64,000 nt of DNA from Anseranas semipalmata (taxonomy: Eukaryota > Chordata > Aves > Anseriformes > Anseranatidae), in assembly GCA_013399115.1 (NCBI GenBank), contig VXAA01006469.1, positions 62,185 through 126,184 of the forward strand, given 5' to 3'. The notes under the pieces were generated by a model that saw only the letters and a program-made list of their open reading frames with translations, was not told the DNA's origin and did no database searches. How positions within the stretch are numbered: the stretch's first letter is position 1; each line of letters starts with the position of its first letter. A program made the position numbers and the translations under genes. This document shows, one piece after another, positions 48,601-60,700 of this stretch.

Positions 48601-51600
48601 TTTGGTACAGAAGAAACAGCCTTGCAGACCAACTTCAGCAGTTGCATCTACTTCTCAGCAGCTCAGAGCATGCCTGCAAGATAAAAGCCTTTCACCACAC
48701 AATAGTGAGAAAGCGTTCATTCTGCTCCTGCCCCCGTCCCTTTCGGATGGAGGCAGGGCTGGCGAGCTTCTGGAATTTTCCTCCTTTTTTCCGCCTTTGC
48801 CCTCAGAAGGACGGCAGAGCTTTGCGGAGGCTTCTGCGGACTTCAGCAGGGGCCGAGCACGCGAATGCAGAGCGCGGTCAAGTGCGTCCGGCTGCTCTGA
48901 AAAAGTGTAAAATGTGGAAGTCACAGCCCCGTCCAGTGATGGGGCATCCCACCGGCCTCACGGCGGCCTGCAAGGGGATCCGAAAACATTGATGTGCTCG
49001 GGGCCTTTAACATGAATATATTGGCATAAAGGTGACTTCACCAGAACAGAAATCCCACTTTCCATATGGAAATAGCTGCAGCAGTGAAAGGCATCTTTAT
49101 ATTCATGTAACTGCATCCATAGTGCCACTGGAGGGGGAAGCTGGAATTCGATACAGACGCTGATTCAGAAGGGCTACGCGTTTTGGGCAGCCCTCTCCAA
49201 GGCTCTGCTGACATCAGTGATACCCGATTTTCAAAAAGGGACTGCCGGGGACAAGTAACAGGATAGAGGATTTGTCTCCAGGCTGCTGGAAGCCAGATTG
49301 CTTTCAGTCCTCTCCAGTCACTGCAGGACAGAGCTCAGCACGGTTATACGTGGCCACAGCTTGGGGAAAATCAACCCAAAAGCACATACACATCGCAGGC
49401 TTGGGAAAAGGTGAAAGCAAGGGTTAGGGGAGCAGCTCCAGCCAGACAGCAGGCAGGCAGGGAAGGCAAACAAGGCCAGAAATTCTCCTCCTGTTGCTGT
49501 GCCTATTGCAGGAGCTCGGCCACATGCTCCTCCTTGCCCCAAGCATGCTGCCCATACCCTTAGCTGACCTGTTTCTGAGCAAGGACTGCTTGATCTTTGA
49601 CCCGAAACAGATGCAACAAGAAGGCATCTGAAAATGGGGCTGGACGCCCACAAGACCTCTAAAGCTGATGGGCCGAGAGATATTTAAGGGCCACGCTTCA
49701 AGAAGCGGTTCAGATGAGACGCAGAGAATGTCCCAAAGAACAACTGCGCAACGGGAATGGGGCGTGATGCACCCACCGAAAGGACCTGTGCTCCATCCAA
49801 GGTCTGCTCTCAGGACAGCCGGCCCCGATCTCTCCCTCCTCTATTCTCCACAACACCGTGGGTAATCCAAGATGCATTTCAAGCTAATGAATCATTTTTT
49901 TTTTTATCAAATCTGTACTGATGATTAAAAACATCAAAGCTGGAATTAAAGGCTTACCGAGCAGGAGTTCAAATTTCAGCATGTGTGTAACTCCTGCACA
50001 AGTACAAACAGAGAGAATTACACCAGGCTAGATTAAAATATTTCAGCGATTGAATTAAATGAGGAAAAAAATCTTTTGCTATGCAAGCGCCTGTCCTCTT
50101 GCTACTCTTCTCTTCTAACGTGGTCCTCCTTGGACAAGCAGCTAGTTCTGGTGCTAGCATCTCTCTGCATCCCAGTTCAGCATCCTTCTAAAATCCACCC
50201 ACGTTTTCCCGCTCTCTGGGCAGGTGGTGCTTGGTAATTTTTCATCCAGGAGAAACTCGAGGGGGTTGGCAAGATTTCTAAGCAGGGCAAACTTCCAACA
50301 GCCAGCCTCTACAGTAAACACAAGCTCTGAAGGTAGGACCCTGCAGGGCATGGCTGGGGTACAAAAGAGGACGGAGGAAAAGCAGCAGCATGTGTGTGTT
50401 CGCATGCATAAAGTACGCAGTGCCACAAAAACAAAGGCTTGGGATTGCAAAATCACCAGCGAGGCACCTTCTGAGCACTCAAGCCTGCAAAAAATTTTTT
50501 ATGGTGAGAGCAGAACTAACAAAGCTGAAGAGTAACTTTATTTAGCACATATGGTATGAATATTAAGGACCTTCTCTAAGAATCTTTGAAAGGCAGCATT
50601 ATAGATATTTTAATAATGCAAATCATTTAATGCCCTTAGTTTCATGCCTAAGTAAAAAACACATTCAGGTTCTGATTTTTAAACTACAATTAAGACACTT
50701 AAAATCAAAACAAAAGTCAAACTCCCTCGGATAAGTCACTGGTAGCCATGGTTACTGTAATATTTCAGATCCTTAGGCTTTATGTCACGTGCCCAAACGA
50801 CGAAGATGAGTTTCCAGCACCTCGCGCTGACGAACGTCACGTTAGGGCGAAAAGGCCGGGCCCGCGGCTGCAGCTTTGCCGTCTCGCAGGCTCCGAGCGC
50901 TCTGTGGCTCCTGGGGCCTTCGCAGCCCCCTGGGGGGGACACGTCCGGGGGTGTCCTTCGAGCCCCCTGCGCCAGGCCCGAGGCCTGGGTGCAGGGCAGA
51001 CTCCTGGCTGCCAGGCAGTGGGACTGCCAACCCCTGCCCTGTTAACCTACTTACGCTCCCAGCAGCAAGCAAGGTTGTCACCAGCACCCCGCCAGAAACG
51101 ACGGTTACCATCGCTGGCCTGTCAAATTAGCAACAACAATAAGCACTTAATGATCAGCAGCTAATTAAATATTAACGCATCAAATGAAGGCGGTTTTCCA
51201 GAGAAGGGCAATCATTCTGAGGAAAGATGTGTGAGCAAAATCGTTTCATCGATTTCTTTGTTCCCTTTCCCACCTCCTTCTCTTAATTCCTCCTGTTTCC
51301 CTCCTCTGCCTCCACTTATTTTCCTCTCCTGACACCCTCTTTTTCATCAAAGGCAATAAATACAAGTAGAAAGCCTGAGACTAATATCTCTGTTTAGAAG
51401 TGACTGGCAATTTGGAGTGCTCAAATAAAGATTATAAATGGGTCTGAATTTTAGAAGGAGTAATATTTTCTGGGGAAAACGGTCTTCTGTAAAATGTCTC
51501 AAGTGGAAAAGTGAAAAATCAGCAGCAGTTTGAAAAATCTCTCCCTCTATCCTTTAAAATTCGAGTCCCAAAGTTCAAGGCAAGTTAACGTTTGGCAAAA

Positions 51601-54600
51601 GGAGAACGAGTAATTGTAAGGACGAGAACTTTGCTTGATTTGCATTACAGGGACGCGATACGCCTGTCCGTCCCGCAAGCAGGGACCCGAGGGCTCAGAA
51701 GGTCGAGTGCCCGACGCTGGGACAGGGCCGGGCTCCCACACCCTCCAACTGCAGGGCAACCCACGCCTGATTCAGCCTCGCATTTAGTGAAAGCAGCAAT
51801 TAAAGGCCTTTCACAGAAGCCAGAAAGTGCCTCGTGTTTCACTCTTAAGTGCTTTCTGAATCAGGTCCTCCTGATCCTTACTGCGTGCCTGTCCGCATCC
51901 TACTTGTCCCAAAGCTGGCACCAAGGAAAGCCCTATAGCCCAAATGGAAGGCTGCAAGTTAAAGCAAGTGTCTTTTCAACTTTTTTTTTAATATATATGT
52001 TATTTTTTTTTGTCCCCAGAGAAGTCCCAGACATTTTTGAATCTCTGTTCTTCTTGTTTTCCAAGCTGGATGCACACAGGGCCCATCAGACACACACACG
52101 AACATATTCTGTGCCCAGCCTTCAATCAGTAGGTTGTTCTCAGGCCAAAGGAGGTGGGATTTTGGTTTCTGCTAAAAGCACTAATAAAACTGGATGTCTG
52201 TCAAAAGCTGGCTGGCCTGGTATAATGAAGCATTGGAGCATGGAACAAAAAAGCGGAGGGTGAAACATCTGAACACATTAAGCTCTGTGCCACCTCATGG
52301 AGTTTCAACGTGAGGGACTGGTCAGTACACGCTGTACCCAAGACAAATTGTGAAGAAAAGAAAAAAAACAAAACCAACAAGATTCTTAAAAATGTTTCTG
52401 TCACAGAGCCAGGTTCATCTTTATGCCGGTGCAGGGCCAAATAGGAAAAGCAGTTTGGTCCTCTTCAGTCAGCAACCGAAGTGGCCAATGCAACGCTCAA
52501 GAAAGAGCCCTCGGAGCCCAGGTTTGTATGGTCGTTACATCAGGGTCTCCGAGGTGCCCCCAGTGTTAGGCTGAGAAGACCATTTACCACGAAGTGCCAT
52601 TTCTGCTGCATTGTCAGCCCCAGAGCTAATCTGCCGAGCCAGGAACAAACGGAGCAAATAGAAAAATCACTCGGAGCACATAAATTGTCCCGGCAGCCAC
52701 AGGCGGCATCGTGGCAGTGAAGAAGTCGGCTGCTCCCTTCTGCTCCCGAGCTCAGCAGCACCAGGACACCAGAAGGATGGTGGATTTTATACCACGCAAA
52801 ATTCACCTGCGTGTCCGCGGGATATGTCTAAGTACAGGCTCTTTATACGTTCAGTACTGCTGACAGTGCTGCCTTAAACAGTTCCATGTTCCCCCCACCG
52901 CATGCCCTTACGGTCAAACCCTGCAAACCCCGGTTTGAGAAAAAGGAAAGCCGCAGCGATGCCAAAGCAGCGATACAAGAGGCAGACCCACCCTTCCGCA
53001 GCACGCCACCGCGGTTGTTTTAGCCCCAAAAAGCTGCAGCGGGTGCTTCCCGCGCTCGCCGCCTGCCATCCCCACGCACCTCTCCAGCAGCACCCGTGGC
53101 AGCTGCTGTGCAAAGGCCGAGAGGCACCTAGTGGTGCTGGGATGCACAGCAGAGCCACCAAGGCCACCCCAAAAGGGACACCCGGCCCAGCCCCAAGCAC
53201 AGCTTCACAGCCAGGCTGCTGATTACCACCCTGCCCTTCTGTCTGCCACGGTTCAGCATCACGTTATCGCTTTTTCACATTTGGAAACGGAGCGTACGAT
53301 GAGGCTAAGCTGGCCCGCGGCACTGCCACCGCCTCTTTCGGACGAAAATCCATCGGGACCTGTCTCAGCTTCCCGGTTCGTCACAAGCCAGCAGTGGCTG
53401 GGTCACGTTCCCGCTGGGAACGTCCCATTTCAGCTCTGCTTGCAGTTCCTAAAGGGCAGAAAGCTCCCCCCACCAAACAAATCACTCTGCGACCTCCTCC
53501 AGCCCACACAACCATACCGGTCCCTTCGCTCCTCGCAAAAAAATTAGGAAAACTTCAGAACTGGACCGTGAGGTTCTTGGAGCAGTGTTCGTCTCAGCCT
53601 GTTTCTGCAGCATCCAATTGCAGACTCTGGGCAGTGTTGAAATAAAAGTGACAGCACCTACTGTGCATGGAACTGTACTGCTACAGCAGACAGGGAGCAG
53701 AACAGCCACGCTGCCGTGACCCGCAGCACGCTGCTCCTCCTTGTCCTGCACCTCCTCCCTCCAGATTACTGCCCCTGAGCTGCTAGGGATCTGAAGCAAA
53801 AGCAACGTGAAGTGATGAAATAGCAGACAGCAGAAGAAAGAAATCACGTTTTGCAGCAGATGCAAGCAGCTGCCCCAGCACTTGGCACTGTAACACCAAT
53901 TCCAATTCAGTTCCACGATCAAATCCTCTTACCGCCCCGGTTGCTTGTAGCCTGCTTCCCTCATTACCTAAATCCTCTGCACTTACCTCCTGACAGGCAC
54001 GTGCCCGTCCCAAACATCATCACGTTTTCCAGCTTCTTGGGCAGTTTGGTTCTGCGCACACTTCGTGCCACCCACCCTAACTGCATCGCCTGAAAAATAT
54101 AACCCAAGGCGACCAGAAGTGCAGCAGCAGCTTTCCTTGACCTCCACTGTTTTACGTGCACGTTCAGCATTCATCTTCCATACAAGTGAGAAACTGGAAG
54201 AGGCACCTTAGCCATCACCCCGCTATTCGAGGCTCTTCCTTACAAAGACACTAACATCAAGCAACACTTGGAGGGAAGAGGAAAACCTTTAAAGAATCAC
54301 TGAAGTTTACTTTTGGTCTAAATAAAGCCTCCAGCTCAGAAGTCTTCCAATGTTGAAAAAGAAAGCAGCAGTTATTTTTACAGTGATTCAATTAGAGTGT
54401 AAACATTTACACCGCGTCTACCAGATCTAACAACTAAATCTGTTTAAAAATTGCCATGTGGCAGAGAGTAGAACATAAAAACCACACAAAACCAAACTTT
54501 GAACAGTTTCAAAAGAAAAAGAAAGTCTAAGTGAAGACTGAAGCTATATAAGATTACAGCAACTCAAAAGCAAGACAGACTCACAGCCCTTATCATTATC

Positions 54601-57100
54601 TTCCTTCCCCTGATGCCATTTTACCCCATCCTCCCGTACATTTGCTCTCTCTCCCACCACTTTCTTCAGAAGCAGTAAGGTTAGGGGAGTTCAGGTCGAC
54701 TTTCTCTTGATGTGAACAGAGACACATGTACTTTCAGATAAGAAAGACCTGCAGGTCTCCCTCGTCCATTCATCCTGGTTTTGACAGGTGGGATTGCTTT
54801 CAGCAAACACACCAGCGTGTAACAGTATTAGCGAGGTTTTTGAAAAGTGTTTATACAACCTGGTTGCCTTCCTTTCCTCCAGGGATTATCCCACGTTCGA
54901 GAGACACACAGCCCTCCTCAACAGCTTGTCTGGGCACCCCAATTAATTCCTGCTTAAAGGCCTGTGCGATAACATCCTCTCTAGCATCTGAAAAGATATT
55001 TTTCCTAGATCTTTGTGTGACCTTGCTTTGCGAGACCCTGCTCTACCAGCAGAGCCGCAGAGTTCACACATCTCGCTGTCTGCAGCACAGAGAGCTTCTC
55101 TTACCAAGGGTACCGATAGATTTCACCATTTCTGCTGTCCTTACCCACTCACCAAGCTCAAAGCACATCCTCAGGAGCAGCGCTGAGCACAGTATTACAA
55201 ACAGGGTAATTACGTAGCCTGAAACTCTGCCTCCACATGATACTGACGCCTAGGAGTAAAACATGAAACCCCTTTGTAGTTCAGGAAACTCTATCCATGA
55301 GAAAAAAAAAGGAAAGGCAAGTTTACTTCAAAATAGAAGATTCAGGTTGTTTGCTATTCAATATATAAGAAGAGACCTTACCACAGGCTTTTAAAAAACA
55401 AAGAATTATGTGAGAAGGATACTGCAAAAGACATAAATGCGTTATCAATATGTGTTTTTCCTGTGCATATCTTAAGCAAACTCAGGTCTAGGGCAACGGC
55501 CTTATCTCATGCCATCAGAGCATCCAAACCCTTTTGTCCACGCAGTCTTGCACAGCACGTTCCTTATCACAAAGCACAGGATCCCCAGCAGACAAGCTCA
55601 CTCTCCTGCTCTGGGGGAGCCAGCGTACTGGCGGGCAGCTAGCATCAGCCACGCGGTCGCAATTCCAAAGATGGAAATTCTGTCCGTGCTGTTTGAGTAA
55701 CAGTGCACCACTGAAATGGCATGCGCATGTAACAGCGAGGGAAGACTTTGTCCTTTGCCTTAGAGAGCAAAATACTCAGTAAGTACAAAGAAGTCAAAAG
55801 TCGAAGCAGCTAACAAGGAATCACTAGTTGATCGGGCATGCCCTTGGAATTCTCCTCTTGCTCTATACAGGCTATGCGTCATATCCAACGTCCCCCACCG
55901 GGTTTTGTCCCCACAGGCTCCCTGTATTCTCCGATAAATCCATCCTTTAACATGGGAGACTAACGACCAGCGAGAAGCGGGATCCAAATTTCACCAGGCT
56001 TTAATTTAAAATTATCAAAGAAAACAAACACACAGCAATAGAGAACACTACGGAGCTCCAGCTCAGGGAACAAAACTGCCGCAGCTCCAGTCCTGGTGAT
56101 TTATCACGGTCCTGAAACAAATTACTTCCACTTCTCACTGCTACACACCCCACACCGAGATGCTTCCCAATGCCGAGCAATCGGCCCTACCAACACCCGC
56201 GTGAAAGATGCGCTGCTGTTCCTGTTCGGAGAGGGAAGGAAAAAAAGAGGTGCAGAGAGATAAAATGAAATGCCCAAGGCAGCACAGCATATAGTTTACA
56301 CAGGCAGTCATTAGAAAAAAATATATATGTGTGTATAAGGTGAGAATTCAGACAGGCTTCTCCAGCGCTGAACAATGAGCGTAAGAGCCTTCCCTCCGTG
56401 CGGTGTGCCGTGCTGTGCCATGCCGGGCAGTTATTTCAGGAGTGAATTCAGGGAGAGTCAAGTTGAGGATAAATGCTGCTTTGAAGCTAAGTGACAGGTT
56501 GACAGCACAACATCCGACAGACAGCTCAGCTTGCTCAACGCTGCCCAGCGTGCTAACTTTTGGGTGATGACAAAAACAAATGCGTTGGGTACAGAAATCC
56601 CCCGTGTACAGGGACCACCTATACCGCCCCAGACGGCCTTCTGGACCCAGCCGCTAACTTGTGGGCTCATTGACGTATCACTCTGAGCCGTATTTCACCA
56701 GCACCGTGGTACCTGGGTGCCCAGAGGCTCGTGCCCCACCGGTGACGGGCACGACAGCCACCGGTGGCTCTGTGGGACCACCCGGCACCTTGGGGCTGCG
56801 GAAGAAACCTGGCGTTTTACAGAACGGGCCTGAAACACCAAAAACTTGGTGGCTGCGTAAGCCAGCAGTAGTAAAGCAGGACCAATGTGTGATTAACAAT
56901 ATTCTCGAATTTACAGAAATGCAGAGCCTCCCGCAAACTTCAGCCTCATAAACCCCAGCAGTGAAAGCGTTATTATTATTATTATAATCATCTACAGGAT
57001 CGATAGCCTGTTCTGGTCCTCCCCAGGGTGGGAAGTGAAGGCGGCCGTGCCGGGCACTCCGCCTCGCCGGGACCCCCGGGGCCGAAAGCGAAGGGAAAAG
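45648..57100 (-). other. KLHL26: KLHL26 intron 1
   Basis: About 11.5 kb from the exon 2 acceptor to the gap presumed to hold exon 1. No coding exon recognised on either strand. It includes GC-richer patches at about 48.3-48.9, 50.8-51.1 and 52.9-53.2 kb where open frames overlap on both strands for compositional reasons. No tRNA, snoRNA or clear transposon identified. Confidence 0.7.
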
Positions 57101-57430
57101 NNNNNNNNNNNNNNNNNNNNNNNNNNNNNNNNNNNNNNNNNNNNNNNNNNNNNNNNNNNNNNNNNNNNNNNNNNNNNNNNNNNNNNNNNNNNNNNNNNNN
57201 NNNNNNNNNNNNNNNNNNNNNNNNNNNNNNNNNNNNNNNNNNNNNNNNNNNNNNNNNNNNNNNNNNNNNNNNNNNNNNNNNNNNNNNNNNNNNNNNNNNN
57301 NNNNNNNNNNNNNNNNCGCGTTAAAGGCGCAGCAGCGAACGGGGCCCGGGGCGCTGCTCCCGCTCCCGCCGGGCCTGGCGCCGCCCCGCCGCTCACCGGG
57401 GCCGGTCACCGCCCCGCGGCCGAGGGGACA
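56990..57430 (-). promoter_or_regulatory. KLHL26: CpG-rich KLHL26 promoter region
   Basis: GC- and CpG-dense DNA on both sides of the second N run, at the expected 5' end of KLHL26. The right flank has gccccgccgc and ggggcggtgac-type GC boxes. The transcription start cannot be fixed because the core is missing. Confidence 0.6.
57101..57316. other. KLHL26: Assembly gap (216 N), probable site of KLHL26 exon 1
   Basis: N run in the CpG-rich segment. KLHL26 exon 1 encodes about 28 Gly/Ala-rich residues in human. No such frame joined to a phase 2 donor was recognised in the flanks or in intron 1, so it is inferred to lie in this gap. Confidence 0.55.
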
Positions 57431-57431
57431 C

Positions 57432-57713
57432 GGGGCTGTCACGGCCCCGCGGCTGTAGGGGGTCGGGGATCGGTCACTGCCTCACAGCCACGGGGGTCCT
57501 GGCGTGGGCCCGGGGGCTGTCACAGCCCCACAGCTGAGGGGGCCCAGTGGCCATCACGGCCCCACAGACACGGGGGTCTTGTCAGGGGCCCGGGGGCTGT
57601 CGCGGCCCCACAGATGAGGGGATCGGGGGGGCCCTGTCACGGCTCTGGAGGTTCCAGGGGGCTGTCACAGCCCCACGGCTGAGGGGGACCAGGGGCTGTC
57701 ACGGCCCCACAGG
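57432..57713. repeat. GC-rich minisatellite with palindromic core
   Basis: About eight imperfect copies, at spacings of roughly 28-46 bases, of a unit centred on GGGGCTGTCACGGCCCCACAG, separated by G-rich spacers (for example ctgaggggg). The version GGGGCTGTCACAGCCCC, present near 57,503 and 57,658, is an exact inverted repeat around one central C. It lies immediately upstream of the KLHL26 CpG segment. All frames are open because of composition; it is not coding. Confidence 0.8.
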
Positions 57714-60700
57714 CCGCCGTGGGCCTCGTCCTGACAGCAGGCCCCAGCCGACCGTTTTCCAGCAGCTGCTGAGGGACCTTCCCGGTGGCCTGCGCCCAAG
57801 CGCTGAACGTTTTCCCTCTGGATTCCACGTGCAATCCGTTAAACCCCTTCTGGAGAAAGCACGGTGTGTGCAATGGGTGCAGGCAGCCCACGTCCTCAGG
57901 ACAGCCGCAGCGTGGGCAGCGCCTTCATGACCCGGGCGATTATTCAACCACAGCTCGCACGGCCTGGGCTTTATCACAAAAAAACTCTTTGTGCAAGAGC
58001 AACAGTACCCTCCAGAGGGTGCAGTTTTGTTGTCAGAGCTCGTCCGGGTGTCCACGGTGCCTTTTCCACGCTGCATCCTGACACATGCTCGGCATCCCAG
58101 CTCTCCGCACAGCCATCGCCGTAGCTGGGGCCAAGCGTCGCGGGGCCGTGTAATTTTTCAAGCCGTCGTGCATCTGGAGGCAGCGGACGGGCTAGAGGGC
58201 ATTCCAGTCATCAGTGGAAATCAGGAAATTATTCATAGCGGTGGCTCTGCCAACGACTGTGGGTAAATTTCTTTGATTTCCCATGCCTCAGTGTCCACAT
58301 CTGTATAAGGGAAAGGGGGAATTCGCACATGAGAATAAACACTCTTAGAAAGCCATGAAAATACCCTTTCAAGTCAGCCTGATGAAAACTTCATGTTCTG
58401 GAGCCCTCTGCTTCAAGGAGAGGAATCTATTTCAGAGGCGAAGCTGTGTATTTTTCTTATTTAAACCTTCTAAATCTGCTGGAGCATTAAAAATATTTGG
58501 CATTTCCACAGCACATTTCATTCCCAGCTCCAAATGCATTTTACAGACATTCATTAATTAAGCCTCGTAAAACCTTTGGGAGAATGGGAAGCAGGACTTA
58601 TTAATTTGTTATTTGTATTGCTGCGGCGCAGGGAGACCCCAGCCAAGACCTCGGGGCCCTGTTATTTTAGACTCGACCCACACAGGACAGGAGATGTCAG
58701 CACACCAAAGCGCAGCGCGGCTGCGGAGGCACCGTGGGGAGAGAGGAGAAGGAGCGGGAGAGCCGGGAGAGGCAGAGGACAATGCTGCAAGTCGTCGGGA
58801 GAGCCCGCAGCACTGCATCCTCTGCGTCTCACCCCGCTGCCCTTTCCTCCTTCTGCTCCCTCTGCTGCGCAACGGGGCCACGGGATCCAGCGCCCACCAC
58901 CCCGGCTCTTGCTCCACGTTGCTCTGTGCATTTTGCTGCCGAAAAGCAGCTCAGCTGGTGTTTGGGGTATTTCTTCTCCTGCCCCTCCTTACCAACCCCT
59001 GGTGCTTATCCTGCTTCCTCAAACACCAGCCCTGCTTCATTCGATACTTCCCCCTTTCTCCTGGGGCCACTTTCTGTAGCTTTCGCTTTGCAGCACACCC
59101 CCTTCTTTACAAGGTTTACACTTTATGCTTTCACTTTTTATTTTTTAGGTTCATACATATATTTTAAAGTGCTTATATTTCAGTTCAATATATGCACAGC
59201 AATAAAGCAGCCCCGCTGCCATCCAGCCCGGCCGTGCTGCGGAGCTCTGCGTCCCCCGCAGCCGTGCGGGTTGGCGGGTTGGCGGGTGGGAGCTGCGAAC
59301 GTTACACCTCTGCTTCCCCGGCAGGAAAACCCAGGCTGTGCCGCATGCTGTAAATGCCTTTCACATGTTCCCCAGATCCCAGTTAAATTGAACCCCAGAA
59401 GGTCTCCCAAAGCATGAAAAATGCATTTATAAGACTCTGGAAGGAAGATGTATTCCATAACTGCTCTGGTGACCAGGCGTGCTGACTTGTGTCATGTGGA
59501 GAAGGAACCAAAAGGGGGTATTTCTTGTTATTTCATACTGCTGATGGGATTTTATCTCTCACAGCAGATCCAGGAACTTTCTAGTTACCATTATTGTTTG
59601 ATTTTATGGGCCATTTGATATTTATTTTTATTTCTATTCATTATTTGTTGAGTGCACTTAGCCCCTTCCCCAAGGAGCCTGCCTTATATCTAAGGTGATT
59701 TTTATGACCAGTGTTAGCACAGCATCTGAGTAACTCGCACAACTTTAATATATTTATCCTGCACACACAGTATATCAAGGCAGTCCTGGTTTTCCTACTG
59801 TGGAGAGCGGTGATCTCCCCGTAAAATCACAAGTCTGACGTACTGAGCTAAAAAAAAAAAAAAAAAAGAATCAGCCCCAAACTATTTACATTCCTTGTCT
59901 TTCTGATCTTCATTTTAAGTCATCAGGATGTATTTGAGTCATATTTTCACTATTTTTACCCCTGCAAAACATGAGGTCTAGCAATGTACCTTTTTAATGC
60001 AAGCCAAGCTCTCGCTTATCCCACGACTCCCACAGCTGGGGCTTTAAAATCTGCATCCAGCACTGTGAGACTAATGACAAAATCATGAGCTGGCAGCACT
60101 GCCTTTTCCTCCGACCTCTTCATTTCATCCTGCAAGTGCTCAGAAGCAGGAATTCCTCGCAGCGCTATCGGTCCACGCAGTTTGCCTTGGGTGGAGGCGG
60201 CGGACAGCTGGCCGCCACGAGCTTTTTTTTTCTGAATCTTGCTAGATTTTCCCCGGCACAACGAAGCCTCTTGGTTCCTTTCCTTGCTGTTGTTACAGAG
60301 GAGCCGGCGGGTGACCTCCCTCTCGCTCCCCGCCTCCACGCAGCACCAGCACCCAACGCTGCTCCATCTCCTGCTTGCGTGGAGGGTGCTGGCGGACATT
60401 TTCAGTGCCTGTGCTTCTGGCTGGTTTTATTCCCTCTCCATTCCTGGTAGGCTGCTCTCTGCTAATCCCCGTGTAATCCCTGCAAGCGTGTGAGCCCGGG
60501 GAAGCACATGGGCAGGGGTGCGCCTGCATGTGCTGGCAGAGCCTGGGGCTGTTCCTTCCCCCTCGTTATATTTTGCCCCATCCGGACACCCTGCCTGTGT
60601 CTCCCCACCATCACGCTCAGACATGGAGATGTTTTAGCTCCCTGAGATGTTACCGGTCTCTCCTGGGAGGCTGGTGAGGGTGGGATGCCCTCTCCTGCCC

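Larger units (their letters stand above)
40700..57316 (-). other. KLHL26: KLHL26 locus (three exons; exon 1 in gap)
   Basis: Gene-level entry. The architecture agrees with human KLHL26: a short first exon, a 183-nt second exon with the start of the BTB domain, and one large exon with BACK and kelch. Intron 2 is 3,183 bases; intron 1 is about 11.5 kb. The gene sits directly upstream of CRTC1 on the same strand, the arrangement at human 19p13.11. Identification as KLHL26 rests on near-identical segments through BTB, BACK and kelch as I recall them. Confidence 0.93.

Noticed and set aside
56678..57682. Open frames on both strands across the 57.1-57.3 kb gap
   Set aside because: Same artefact. 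The right end of the plus-strand frame is translated GC minisatellite.
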